Of a stretch of DNA of 64,000 nt, positions 17,914 through 27,054 are shown piece by piece; the first letter of the stretch is position 1, and every line of letters begins with the position of its first letter. Source of the stretch: Leptospira sp. B5-022 (GTDB lineage Bacteria; Spirochaetota; Leptospiria; Leptospirales; Leptospiraceae). Under the pieces are notes generated by a model. That model was given only the letters and a program-made list of their open reading frames with translations, made no database searches and was not told where the DNA came from. Location: positions 1-64,000 of the forward strand of contig NZ_ANIJ01000006.1 in assembly GCF_000347035.1 (NCBI RefSeq), in the 5' to 3' direction. Made by a program: the position numbers and the translations under genes.

Positions 17914-18008
17914 GAGCTTAATATTTTACTTTGATTCACTTTTTTGAGATGGTTATGCAAGTAGGTATTGTATTAAGCCAAATTTGCGACTGAATTTATT
18001 TTTTTTAA

Positions 18009-18146
18009 ATATTATTTTCTTTGTATGGATGCTTACTCCCCGATCGCGATAAGAAATCCAAAGAATTTCATCCGGATACGATCAGGGATGAAGAACTAAA
18101 TGTTATAAAAGTTTTTAGAATATCGGATCACGATATTAAAGGATAG
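18009..18146 (+). pseudogene. Remnant of a small lipoprotein gene
   Basis: After an in-frame TAA, the frame reads ILFSLYGC then LLPDRDKKSKEFHPD and ends DHDIKG at 18146. The piece SLYGC looks like the end of a lipoprotein signal peptide, but no start codon precedes it; a run of eight T upstream could hide a frameshift. Weak evidence, recorded because it fits the lipoprotein-rich context. Confidence 0.35.
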
Positions 18147-18248
18147 ATAATATATGAAACTCACGACCTCGGTTGACAAGCAGAAAGTAAAAGTCAAACT
18201 GAGGAGTAAATTTGGCAACGGAACCCCATAGATGTTTTCAAAAAAAAG

Positions 18249-18380
18249 ATGAAAGCTCTAAATCACGCCAAATTATCACGCAATGTCTCGAAAACATTCA
18301 GATATTTTTGGATAACAAGAGAATCCTTTTACCAATGGAAAAATGCCTTTGAAAAATATGGAGAACAAGCAAGGATATAG
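18249..18380 (+). pseudogene. Helix-turn-helix remnant of an IS3/IS481-type transposase
   Basis: The 43-residue frame MKALNHAKLSRNVSKTFRYFWITRESFYQWK...EKYGEQARI resembles the N-terminal winged-helix of IS481/IS3-type transposases (pattern SKTCRYFGISRETFYRWK). An upstream ATG at 18231 in another frame (MFSKKR then stop) may be the original start. The rest of the element, including the DDE core, is absent, so it is a scar marking the right edge of the accessory island. Confidence 0.55.
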
Positions 18381-18429
18381 AGAAAAAAATATTTTAATTA
18401 CGCCTAACTTTCAACTTCCTGAAATAAAA

Positions 18430-19557
18430 TTACTTTACCAGGCTGAGAGTTCTTGTAACAGCCCGGGATAACTCATAAGCGGCGGTTTTACGTGACGGCA
18501 CAATACCATTAGTTGAAACCGCTATTGTCTTGGGATAATTGGCTGCTTCTAATTTATCTCGGTCTGCCACAGCTCCGCTGACTACTAAACAGTCTGCACC
18601 AACTTTATGGCAGAGGTGAACCACTGCATCTACGAGTTTACCTGTCAGGGTACCTGCGTCGGTCTTACCCTCCCCGGTGAGGACCAAGTCGCCTGGACGG
18701 ATCATGCTAGCTAATCCGGACTCCTCTAAAAAGAAAGAAGAACCGGAGCTGAGTGTTGCTTTCTTTTTTGTCATTCCGAGGAAAGGAAGTGCAATTCCTC
18801 CTCCTGCACCGACACCGGCTGGCCAATTTGTATCATTTTGTACAGCAAACTCTGCCCATAAACGGGAGAGTTGCTCGAGTCCGTCTTCCAATAAAACAAT
18901 ATCGCTCGGCGTAGCACCTTTCTGAGGGCCGAACAATTTGGGGGCGCCTGTCGGACCGAGCAGAGGATTGGTTACATCCGTAAACATTTTGATATCGGCT
19001 TCTATCGACGTAAATGTAGCTGGTGGTATGAGCCTTCGAGCATTCGGTAAATATCGTAGAGATTGCACAAGGTTACTTTTGCTGTCCAATAGCTGAAACC
19101 CGAATTCATGTAAGATCCCTAGTCCACCGTCACATACTGCAGTTCCTCCTAGAAACAAAATTAACTCCCTTTTTTGCGAGTCCAGCATACCCCGAACCCA
19201 GCGACCAAGGCCACAACTCGTGCGATCCAGAAGAGGAAGTCTGCGATTCCCTTGGAAGTTTAAGGAAAGTAATCGTGCCGATTCAAAATAAGCATCGGTA
19301 TTATTGGTAAGATAACAAACGGAACGGTTGAGCCCGCCTGCGTTGGGAAGGATATCTGCCCGAAGATTCAACTTTGGCCGCAATGTGTGGAGGGCAACAA
19401 GACTCCCTTCTCCTCCATCGGCCAGAGGGAGTTCAACCACCTGGATTTTTTCCCCCCAAGCATTGCGAACGCCTGAGTGCATAGCCCTTGCAGCACGGGT
19501 TGCGCTAAGAGTTCCTTTGAATTTGTCCGGTGCTATGAGGATTCGGTTGTAGCGCAT
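18430..19557 (-). CDS. garK: Glycerate 2-kinase (GarK/GlxK family)
   Basis: 375 residues, the usual length for the type-1 glycerate kinase family, which phosphorylates D-glycerate in the cytoplasm and feeds it into glycolysis. Family hallmarks seen: N-terminal IAPDKFKGTLSA, PLADGGEGS, the glycine-rich LGGTAVCDGG, DVTNPLLGPTGA with FGPQKGA, and TGEGKTDAGTLTGK near the C-terminus. It stands alone on the minus strand at the edge of the lipoprotein island; a palindrome lies 10 bp upstream of its start. No glyoxylate or glycerate pathway partner is visible nearby. Confidence 0.92.
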   Translation of the reverse strand: MRYNRILIAPDKFKGTLSATRAARAMHSGVRNAWGEKIQVVELPLADGGEGSLVALHTLRPKLNLRADILPNAGGLNRSVCYLTNNTDAYFESARLLSLNFQGNRRLPLLDRTSCGLGRWVRGMLDSQKRELILFLGGTAVCDGGLGILHEFGFQLLDSKSNLVQSLRYLPNARRLIPPATFTSIEADIKMFTDVTNPLLGPTGAPKLFGPQKGATPSDIVLLEDGLEQLSRLWAEFAVQNDTNWPAGVGAGGGIALPFLGMTKKKATLSSGSSFFLEESGLASMIRPGDLVLTGEGKTDAGTLTGKLVDAVVHLCHKVGADCLVVSGAVADRDKLEAANYPKTIAVSTNGIVPSRKTAAYELSRAVTRTLSLVK

Positions 19558-19567
19558 TCACTAAGGT

Positions 19568-19589
19568 CCGTTTTTGAATTTAAAAACGG
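19568..19589. promoter_or_regulatory. Palindrome upstream of glycerate kinase
   Basis: CCGTTTTT and AAAAACGG are perfect arms around a 6-nt spacer, ending 10 bp from the glycerate kinase start codon. It could be an operator or a 5' leader hairpin; nothing in the window tells which. Confidence 0.4.
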
Positions 19590-19750
19590 TTTTGGACAAG
19601 CAAATTTTAAGATAAAAGTGAGTGTGGTGAAACGCTGGGACTTTTTTCTCACCAATAGCCAAGGACGCTAGTTGAGAAAAAGATTCCGGTAACCTTTCAA
19701 CAGGAATCGATTGCGGAAAATATTTACTCTATTCTGAATGTTCACTAAAG

Positions 19751-19794
19751 AGGGGTCGCTTTCCCTGAATCCATTCATTTAGGTTGCGACCCCT
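19751..19794 (-). terminator. Probable terminator of the GH5 gene
   Basis: AGGGGTCGC pairs with GCGACCCCT (9 bp perfect) around a 26-nt loop, ~35 bp downstream of the minus-strand GH5 stop. The loop is long and the T tract short. Confidence 0.5.
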
Positions 19795-19830
19795 TGATTC
19801 CCGAAAAGAATCAATTCCGGTAATTTGTTA

Positions 19831-22119
19831 CTATCGATTTTGAATGGTGACATTCTCCGTTTTCACGTAAGAAGTATCAAACCACCAAGCACGAACTTCC
19901 ATAGGGCGATCCGCTTTGTCCGGTGCGATATGAAAATCTAACGAGAAGTTGGTGTACTGGCCTGGACCTGCAAACTCGTGTCTATAAACATCCCTTCTTG
20001 CCAACACATCTTGGCCGTCGAAAACGTCTATTGTAACGACTTTATCGTTATTCGCGTTTGTAACATCCACTAACATACGGAATACCGCTCGCTTGTTGCC
20101 CGTTCCCCAACGACCTCTATCGTACGGACCGTAGATGATATGATCCGCCCAATGATCTGCCGTGGTTACAACCCAAGCGTCTCCTTCAGCAAATCCGGTA
20201 CGGTGAGAAAGATTTTTTGCCTTATAAACTAAAGGTAATTCTCCGCTCAATGGAGAAGAGCAACAAAGTAGTGCGGCTCCTCCTCCGTCTCTTTGAGCAA
20301 CTCCGGCTACGTATTCACTGTCGGCACATTGGCCTTTGTAAGAACCTGGAGCCCAGTCTCCTCCACGCTGAGAAGAACGGTTATCTCCTCTATCGAACCA
20401 AACGGTGCGGCAAGAGTTTGCAAGAGGGACCTTACTATGTGCGCAAAGGACACCGCTTGTTCCCCAAGAATGTTTGGTCGCACCTGCAACATAATAATCG
20501 TTTGGACATTCGTATTTTGTAAATCCGCCGGCCCAGTCACCTGTGCCGTGATAACGAGTAGTAGTCTCATACACTGCTTGCACATTGATTGCACGGTCTG
20601 CATGCCAAAGTTTTCCGTACTTAGTATCACTACAAAGAGCTCTTTGGTCACGGCTCAAACCTAATAGACGTTCTCCGTCAGGACAGGTCCCTTTGTTTGC
20701 TCCTACAAGCCAATCATTGTCAATCGTACTTACGTTATCATCTACACCGTTAAATCCGATCTTGGTCAAATGATCCACATAAGCCACCGACCCTGTTTTA
20801 CCGGAGGAAGCAAGAAGGCGATCCATATGTTCATCTCTCCAGTTGCCTCTTTTGGTTTGAGACCAATCGGAAGTTACAAGTCCCCATTCATCTTCTCCGT
20901 TCAGAGGCCAAAATGCGAAATCGATATCCTTCTCGATTAAATAATCCACCAATCTTTTAAACCATTCTCGATCGGCAGGGTTGGTTTCTCCCGGGGAAGC
21001 TCCGAATTCACTCACCCAAACCGGTGCCGTTGTTACTGCATCCGGTTCAACCACGTATCCCCATTCGTCAGTGATCGTGTTTCGGAACGTAGTTGCATCC
21101 ATATCCTTATATTTGATATTTCCGCCGGATGTACCGTCGTCACCGTTATGTTTCGGTCCGATAAAACCGTAGTTATGGGCTGCATATACAAGTTTATTTA
21201 CATTACGAATATGGACCTGAAGATCACGAACCGGTTTTAAGTGAGGACGTTCTCCGGAACCTAAAATAGGGATCGCACCCCACCAGTTGATTCCCTCTAC
21301 TACGATGACCATATCCGGGTTAACACGTAAGATATCATTTCCCGCTTCCTGAGCGGCCTTACGCCAGTCGTCAATATTATTCCAACCCCAGTTCGGACTA
21401 TTCGGCAAATGTGTATCGTTAAAACGTTGGGTGCGTACTTCGTTCCTAAGATCCGCAGCAGCGACTAACTTGTTATTCTTATAACGATTCACTAAGAATA
21501 CCCAATCCGCTTTCCACATTTCGGGAGTTTGATTATATGCGAAGGAAGATCCGGTATGATACCATTGACCGTTATAGTCGAAACCGCAGCACCATTCGGA
21601 GAAAGTGGTATGGTTATTCAAGACAACAACGATCCCTGCTGCAGTCAGAGCGGCAACGGTCTCATCGTAGATCTGTAGAGGCGTTTTTCCGAAAAATTGC
21701 GGGTTAGCCGCCACAAATTCGTTCGGAACAATATTCGCATCATGGATCATTACATTAGAAAAAGGTAAACGAACCGAATTAAAGCCCCATTCCTGGATCA
21801 AAGAAATAATATGAGAAATAGGTTGTTTATCCAGACCCCCCACTACCTGTCGTGTATCACTGGCTCCATACCAGTTCACCGCTTTTAATTTGAAGCGGTT
21901 ATTGTTCGAGTCTACGATATATCTTCCATTCGTACTTAGAGGAACGACCGGAGGACTGCTTGGCACAGCCAAAGACATCACTGACCGATAAGCGGACTTT
22001 GCCGATTTCGGAAGTGAGAAAGGTAAATACGCTTGGTCTGTTTCAGGGGAACAACTTGCTAATATAGCAAAGACCACCGATACAGAACAAAAAATTTTCA
22101 TTTTCCTTCTGTTAAACAT
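19831..22119 (-). CDS. GH5-like glycanase lipoprotein with Cys-rich repeats
   Basis: Start at 22119 (MFNRRKMKIF) is supported by GGAGAG 8 bp upstream; an in-frame start at 22146 lacks this. Signal peptide ends in lipobox LASC. Numbered from 22146, a GH5/cellulase-type barrel spans ~80-460, with NWYGAS, WGFNSVRLPFSN, acid/base Glu236 (LRNEV), AAHNYGF and nucleophile Glu380 (WVSEFG). Downstream, three related Cys-containing repeats (CPDGERLLGLS...ALC; CPNDYYVAGAT...VLC; CADSEYVAGVA...ALLC) lead to a beta-rich C-terminal domain that may bind carbohydrate. It probably hydrolyses beta-glucan-type polymers at the cell surface. The substrate cannot be read from sequence. Confidence 0.85.
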   Translation of the reverse strand: MFNRRKMKIFCSVSVVFAILASCSPETDQAYLPFSLPKSAKSAYRSVMSLAVPSSPPVVPLSTNGRYIVDSNNNRFKLKAVNWYGASDTRQVVGGLDKQPISHIISLIQEWGFNSVRLPFSNVMIHDANIVPNEFVAANPQFFGKTPLQIYDETVAALTAAGIVVVLNNHTTFSEWCCGFDYNGQWYHTGSSFAYNQTPEMWKADWVFLVNRYKNNKLVAAADLRNEVRTQRFNDTHLPNSPNWGWNNIDDWRKAAQEAGNDILRVNPDMVIVVEGINWWGAIPILGSGERPHLKPVRDLQVHIRNVNKLVYAAHNYGFIGPKHNGDDGTSGGNIKYKDMDATTFRNTITDEWGYVVEPDAVTTAPVWVSEFGASPGETNPADREWFKRLVDYLIEKDIDFAFWPLNGEDEWGLVTSDWSQTKRGNWRDEHMDRLLASSGKTGSVAYVDHLTKIGFNGVDDNVSTIDNDWLVGANKGTCPDGERLLGLSRDQRALCSDTKYGKLWHADRAINVQAVYETTTRYHGTGDWAGGFTKYECPNDYYVAGATKHSWGTSGVLCAHSKVPLANSCRTVWFDRGDNRSSQRGGDWAPGSYKGQCADSEYVAGVAQRDGGGAALLCCSSPLSGELPLVYKAKNLSHRTGFAEGDAWVVTTADHWADHIIYGPYDRGRWGTGNKRAVFRMLVDVTNANNDKVVTIDVFDGQDVLARRDVYRHEFAGPGQYTNFSLDFHIAPDKADRPMEVRAWWFDTSYVKTENVTIQNR

Positions 22120-22366
22120 TTTGAATTCTCTCCATTGAATTCCCAATCAATCACGGATACTTTTATATGTGTGTGGGATATTAAACGGTGTGTACTTATA
22201 AATCGTTTACTTTTGCCCAAGATTCTTCTAAGTATCTAAAGTTTTTTCTTTTTAAAGCATTTGTTATGATAAAAATATTGAACGAACAGTCCATATATTT
22301 AAAATCCGAATATTACAAAATGTTTATTATATTAAATATATGGAATATACTAGATTGGAGTTCTTG

Positions 22367-22497
22367 GGCGCCTCCTCGCGAACAACTCAAAGTTCCCCCA
22401 TATAGTCTTTAATCGCTCGGACCGGGCTATCCGCTTGCATCTGCGCCTCACCATGATTATGTTGCGGCGCAGTATGCCGCTACTATCCCTGGCGCGG
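22367..22497 (+). repeat. Foldback dispersed repeat, copy A
   Basis: Conserved boxes GGCGCCTCC, GGACCGGGCTATCCGCTT and ATCCCTGGCGCG flank a variable centre; the centre contains CTGCGCC paired with GGCGCAG. The same three boxes, in the same order and strand, occur at 56534-56658. It lies in the gap between the GH5 and VOC genes and is much more GC-rich than its surroundings. The remaining gap sequence (22120-22366, 22498-22576) is AT-rich and shows nothing else. Confidence 0.7.
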
Positions 22498-22576
22498 TGT
22501 TTATTCGCCGAGGATCTCCATTACTCTCGGGTAGGCGCACAGTCATTCTGGCGGATAACTTTCGGTTTTTGGAAGA

Positions 22577-23611
22577 TTATTTTCTCAGGGGTGTATTGTC
22601 TAGGCTGGACTTATTCTGAGAAAGAAGGAGGAGATTTCCCTCCGGATCTTTGAGTATTGAAGTATTGCCTTGTTCTTCCAATTTGATCCCGCCTTCTTGT
22701 AGTATTTTATTCACTGATGAACGTAAATCCAAAACACGGAATCCTATGGCTATTTTTCCTATATCAGATTTACTTAATGGGCCTCTTGCACTGAAAGTAT
22801 TGTAGGTAAAGATCTCTAAGGTGGGTCCACCTTCATCATATCCGGGTAATGAAAGATGGCGCCCTTTGACTTCTATTCCTCGGAGATCGGTTAGATTTTC
22901 TATAAAGTCTCCCTTATAATCCCTTTCGAAACCTGTGGGATTCGCTGCCAATACTTTACTATAAAATGAAAGAGCCTTGGTCCAATCCTTGGAATTAATA
23001 TTTACATGAAGGAATCGGATCTCGTCCATTTTCGGGGGATCCAGTTTGAAGTAAGTCCGTACGAACGAATTTAGACTTCGAAATATTGTGCTTGGACTAA
23101 GGGGAGTCGGAAACGGAATGTGGATCTCGAATATATTCCCATCCGGATCCCTTCCATAGATTGCGGGAACTTTTTGTAAATTTTCGAAACGACTATCTAT
23201 CCTTCCTCCGTTTTTTTGGATCGTTCGGATAAGACCCGGAACATTATCCGTTTCGAAACAGATATGAGCGTAACCTAGGTCATTTGCGGCGGAGGTTGCT
23301 AGATTGGGCTTCTTCGACTTTAATATCGTTAATAATGGGCCTTCGCCCTGATAACTCGGTGTTCTAAGTGTAATCACGGAAGAGAGCGGATCTCCAAGTA
23401 TCCAACGGGGCGTACTTTTCGCTTCCGTTGCACGAAATATGGTCTTATAAAAATCGGAAAGACGTTTTGGATCCGGGCTCCTGAAAATTACCGTCTCAAA
23501 AGAAAAATCCGAATTTGGGATTCTTTTGTATTCATGGGGGGAAGGAGTTACGATCCACCAGAGGGTAATTAATAAAAGTATGGAGGAGAGAACGATCAAA
23601 AACTTCTTCAT
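22577..23611 (-). CDS. Membrane-anchored protein with two VOC (glyoxalase-like) domains
   Basis: 344 residues. An N-terminal hydrophobic segment (LIVLSSILLLITLWWIV) anchors or exports it. Two vicinal-oxygen-chelate modules follow: the first from ~38 (FETVIFRSPDPKRLSDFYKTIF ... AHICFETDNV ... DPDGNIFEIHIP), the second from ~200 (RFLHVNINSKDWTKALSFYSKVL ... IAIGFRVLDL ... KDPEGNLLLL). These match the glyoxalase/bleomycin-resistance/dioxygenase superfamily, which usually binds a metal. Its substrate is unknown, and an exported double-VOC protein is not one of the classic glyoxalase I enzymes. Confidence 0.8.
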   Translation of the reverse strand: MKKFLIVLSSILLLITLWWIVTPSPHEYKRIPNSDFSFETVIFRSPDPKRLSDFYKTIFRATEAKSTPRWILGDPLSSVITLRTPSYQGEGPLLTILKSKKPNLATSAANDLGYAHICFETDNVPGLIRTIQKNGGRIDSRFENLQKVPAIYGRDPDGNIFEIHIPFPTPLSPSTIFRSLNSFVRTYFKLDPPKMDEIRFLHVNINSKDWTKALSFYSKVLAANPTGFERDYKGDFIENLTDLRGIEVKGRHLSLPGYDEGGPTLEIFTYNTFSARGPLSKSDIGKIAIGFRVLDLRSSVNKILQEGGIKLEEQGNTSILKDPEGNLLLLSQNKSSLDNTPLRK

Positions 23612-23694
23612 TTATAAACAAGGATAGCATGGACATTCCCTTCTCTGCTTGAACGAATCCGGTATGGATCGAAAAATGAAATGTATTTCGTAGA

Positions 23695-24030
23695 GTGTAT
23701 TTTTCCCTACTGCGGAAAGTCTTCTTCATACAATGCGGGGCAATTCCTACTGAAAATCCTTGCGACCCTTCTATTGATACTTATTTCAAAAATCAGATCA
23801 TCAAATATTTTTTAAATGATACTAGTTCAACTTGTTCCTTAGCCGGAAACGAATGTAATGTCCCGAAGAAAGGAGAAGCTGCTAAGATCGTTTTTGGCCA
23901 GGCAGATTTTGTAAGTAATACTTCCGGTACAGGAGATAACCAATTTGGACCGTCCGGTATTGTATTGGATCGCCAAGGAGGAGTCTGGGTTGCAGACTCT
24001 ACAAATAATAGAGTCCTATTCTTCCTTTAG
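23695..24030 (+). pseudogene. Truncated NHL-repeat lipoprotein
   Basis: GTG-started frame with a lipobox-like VFFIQC near residue 14, a Cys-containing linker, FGQADFVSNTSGTG, and a single NHL-type repeat (FGPSGIVLDRQGGVWVADSTNNRVLFF) immediately followed by a stop. NHL proteins need several such blades to form a propeller, so the gene appears cut after its first blade. The signal peptide is also short. Ends 4 bp from the convergent phospholipase-like gene. Confidence 0.65.
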
Positions 24031-24033
24031 TTC

Positions 24034-25323
24034 CTAGTTCAATCCTGCTCTAACGTAATTCCGGATATGAGAACCGACACCTTTCATGTGTTCGGAAATC
24101 GTTGAATCTAGATCTCCCAAAAACTTTTGATTGATCGCAGGTAAAAGTTTCCCTTCCGAAAATCCATTCAACAGATTCGATTCGTCAATTAAAGTATCGA
24201 TCCGATCGGAAAGATCGTAACTTTGTTTGGCTACCATATTAACTAAATAGGAATTGTCGTATTTTCCGTAATTATTATCCAGATCGGTTTGTCTCAAATT
24301 TACAATGAATGGATGAGTGAAATTTTTAGTTCGATATGCATTTCGTAATGTACTAAAATGATATTTTTCTATGGTGGTATGTCGGCTGGAGATCCTATCA
24401 ATTGTTTCGTTTTTAGCGGTTTCGAAACCAAGGATCGCTTTTAGATTGATCCAAAGCATACTGATCGTCCCAAAATTCGGGAGAACTCTGGAGTGATAGG
24501 GTTGTGTAAGATCGGCAACATAATGCATCCCCCAACCTAAAAACCTATATCCCCAATAGGAATGTCCCGTTTGAAAAGCAAAACGGGAAAGTGTCATAAA
24601 CTGAAATACTCTGTATTTTGGATAGGTCCGGGTTAAAAATCCAGCCGCGGCAAAAATGATAGGAGATTCGTGGTAATAACCTATATGAAACGGAACCTGG
24701 GTTGCATAATAGATCTTAGGATCACCGAAAGACTGTATTCCAAAACCGTACTCTTTTCCGAAACTTTCTCCATTATCCTCGAATAGGTTTAGATCTAATC
24801 CGAAATCCGGTTCGTCACCTGCGGTTGCAAGAACTTCGATAGGACTTACAAGTTCTCCAATTCGAATATCATAAAATTCGTAATCTTCCTTGAGATCCCT
24901 TTTTCCGTTGAGACTGACCGTGTTCGGATCTGATTTTTTTCCGGGCATGGGGTTTCCTGGAAGATTTTGCAAAAAATAACCTAACGGTGTTCCGGTGTTC
25001 ACCCTGAGCGCTCGTAGAAACTGATTTCGGATCGTCTTTCTATCTCCACCTTTGAATCCAAGAGCCTCCGGAAGTGGGGCGTTTGTATCGTAGCTAAGAT
25101 TCGCTTCCTTCTCCATATCCCTCATAAGAGGGATCAGTTTGTCCTGTTCTTTCAGTAAAAAGTCTTCTAGTGATTCTACTTTTACTTTAGGAGCGGATAC
25201 CAATTCAGGCATAACTTCGAGAGCCGGTCGATTGAATAGAAAATGATTCCACCATGCTTCTGCGGGTGTGGCGAATAGACAAAGTGAGGCGATGAAAATT
25301 AGACTAGAGTAATATTTGAGCAC
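24034..25323 (-). CDS. Exported zinc phospholipase C / P1 nuclease-like enzyme
   Basis: From the GTG at 25323 the protein has a textbook signal peptide (MLKYYSSLIFIASLCLFATPAEA) cleaved before WWNH; a TTG at 25362 is an alternative start in the same frame. In the bacterial phospholipase C/P1 nuclease family the mature N-terminal Trp co-ordinates zinc, which this cleavage would provide. A second hallmark, GWGMHYVADLTQPYHS, matches the family HxxxDxxxPxH zinc site. Another His-rich part (HIGYYHES, TGHSYWGY) lies upstream of it. It could cleave phospholipids or nucleic acid in the periplasm or outside; substrate is undetermined. Confidence 0.7.
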   Translation of the reverse strand: MLKYYSSLIFIASLCLFATPAEAWWNHFLFNRPALEVMPELVSAPKVKVESLEDFLLKEQDKLIPLMRDMEKEANLSYDTNAPLPEALGFKGGDRKTIRNQFLRALRVNTGTPLGYFLQNLPGNPMPGKKSDPNTVSLNGKRDLKEDYEFYDIRIGELVSPIEVLATAGDEPDFGLDLNLFEDNGESFGKEYGFGIQSFGDPKIYYATQVPFHIGYYHESPIIFAAAGFLTRTYPKYRVFQFMTLSRFAFQTGHSYWGYRFLGWGMHYVADLTQPYHSRVLPNFGTISMLWINLKAILGFETAKNETIDRISSRHTTIEKYHFSTLRNAYRTKNFTHPFIVNLRQTDLDNNYGKYDNSYLVNMVAKQSYDLSDRIDTLIDESNLLNGFSEGKLLPAINQKFLGDLDSTISEHMKGVGSHIRNYVRAGLN

Positions 25324-25455
25324 ACCAAAGAATTCAGGATCAGCAAGAGAAGTCAACAGCAAACTGCCAAAGAGAAAAATACTAGATTGTAAAGTAGTTG
25401 AGTGGATGAAAAGGTTTATGATGATCTGTAAAATCTCTCTCTCAAACAGGAAAAG

Positions 25456-27054
25456 ATGGAAAATATCCTAGTCGAATATGTATATCTGATTTTGATCATT
25501 CTTGGATTGGTTGTGATTGCCGATAGACTAGGGCTTGCGTATCCGATCGTTTTATTGATCGGTGGTCTTGTTGTTAGCGCTATTCCATTTTTCCAAAATA
25601 TTACTATCACGCCCGAACTTGTTTTTCTAATTTTTCTTCCTCCACTACTTTACGAAGCTGCTTGGCAAATTTCTTGGAAAGAATTTTGGAAATGGAGGAG
25701 GATCATCGCAGGTTTTGCGTTTCCGATCGTGATCATTACTTCTTGTGCGATTGCATTGATTTCCACTTCTCTCATTCCGGGATTTACTTTAGCGATCGGA
25801 TTTTTATTAGGAGGGATTATCTCTCCTCCCGATTCTATATCTTCCGTTACTATCATGAAACAAACAAAGGCTCCTAAGTCCGTTGTGAGTATCGCAGAAG
25901 GAGAAAGTTTATTGAACGATGCTTCTTCTTTGATCGTTTTCCGTTTTGCATTGGCGGCTGCAGTCACCGGACAATTTTATCTACAAGAAGCTGCAATCAG
26001 TTTTATTTGGGTGGTAATCGCCGGTTCATTGATCGGTCTAACGGTAGGACTTGTATTCTATGGGATCCATCGTTGGCTTCCTCTTACGCCGAGTATAGAG
26101 ATCGTTTTAACTTTTGTGACTCCGTATTGTATGTATTACATGGCGGAACATTTTCATGTTTCCGGAGTTCTTGCTGTGGTCTGTGGCGGGCTACTTCTGT
26201 CTAGCAAACGCCAAAGTTTATTGAGTTATGCGAGCCGTATCCAAGGCGTGAATGTTTGGAATAGTATCGTATTCATTCTAAATGGGCTTATCTTCCTATT
26301 GATCGGTTTGCAGCTACCTTCTATCGTAAATCAATTGGGAGATATTAGTATTACCAGTGCAATCGTCTACGGACTGGTGATCTCATTCGCTTTGATCGTC
26401 ACTAGGATCGTCATCACTCTTTGCACCTCCGGTTTTACTCGCATCATGAGCAATTTTATAGAAGTCACGGAAGTAAATCCGGGATGGAAAATCCCTATCG
26501 TTTTAGGATGGGCAGGGATCCGAGGGGTTGTTTCTCTTGCGGCAGCGCTTTCTATTCCGATCTATATAAACGGAGAAACTCCTTTTCCTTATCGGAATTT
26601 GATCCTATTTATCACATTCTTAGTGATCTTGACAACTATGATCTTTAACGGACTCACTCTTCCTTGGTTGATACGGAAATTGAACGTAATGGATTTTCAA
26701 ATTCCCGTTCCGGTCCATAAGCAGGAAGTGATGATCCAAAAAAGATTGGCTTCGGAGTCGTTAAGGTATTTGGAAGAAAAAAATAATACCGGTGCAAAAA
26801 AGAATAAACATCTCAAAAATCTGATCTCTCGCTTAAAGACGGAATTGGGATATTTCGAGGAAGAGCTCAAGGGAATGTCCGGCATTCATAGGGGAGAAAG
26901 AAAAGAATACGGAGACGTATATTTGGAATTATTACAATTCCAAAGAGATGTTCTAAATGACCTCAATCATGATTCTGGATTCGACGAGGAAGTGATCCGC
27001 AAATACCATGCGTTGATCGACATAGAAGAGTATAAGACCAGAGAAAGTGATTGA
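25456..27054 (+). CDS. CPA1-family Na+/H+ antiporter
   Basis: 532 residues with about twelve hydrophobic segments in the first 420, then a cytoplasmic charged tail of ~110 residues (RLASESLRYLEEKNN...). CPA1/NhaP hallmarks: FLPPLLYEAAW, GGIISPPDSISS (equivalent of the SPTDP ion-site loop), EGESLLNDASSLIVF, and GWAGIRGVVSLAAALSIP. It would exchange protons for Na+ across the inner membrane for pH and salt homeostasis. Divergent from the phospholipase-like gene with ~100 bp between them. The Ser-Pro-Pro-Asp-Ser variant of the ion-site loop could affect ion selectivity. Confidence 0.92.
   Translation: MENILVEYVYLILIILGLVVIADRLGLAYPIVLLIGGLVVSAIPFFQNITITPELVFLIFLPPLLYEAAWQISWKEFWKWRRIIAGFAFPIVIITSCAIALISTSLIPGFTLAIGFLLGGIISPPDSISSVTIMKQTKAPKSVVSIAEGESLLNDASSLIVFRFALAAAVTGQFYLQEAAISFIWVVIAGSLIGLTVGLVFYGIHRWLPLTPSIEIVLTFVTPYCMYYMAEHFHVSGVLAVVCGGLLLSSKRQSLLSYASRIQGVNVWNSIVFILNGLIFLLIGLQLPSIVNQLGDISITSAIVYGLVISFALIVTRIVITLCTSGFTRIMSNFIEVTEVNPGWKIPIVLGWAGIRGVVSLAAALSIPIYINGETPFPYRNLILFITFLVILTTMIFNGLTLPWLIRKLNVMDFQIPVPVHKQEVMIQKRLASESLRYLEEKNNTGAKKNKHLKNLISRLKTELGYFEEELKGMSGIHRGERKEYGDVYLELLQFQRDVLNDLNHDSGFDEEVIRKYHALIDIEEYKTRESD

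Noticed and set aside
1..18400. Prophage
   Set aside because: No terminase, capsid, portal, tail or integrase genes; the mobile content is transposase debris only.
20217..21172. Plus-strand frames of 60-120 codons opposite the GH5 gene
   Set aside because: They are antisense to a well-supported glycoside hydrolase with catalytic residues; codon pattern is that of an antisense shadow.
22367..22497. Integron attC site
   Set aside because: The GC-rich foldback has conserved ends and a variable centre, but I find no GTTRRRY/RYYYAAC core sites and no integrase in the window.
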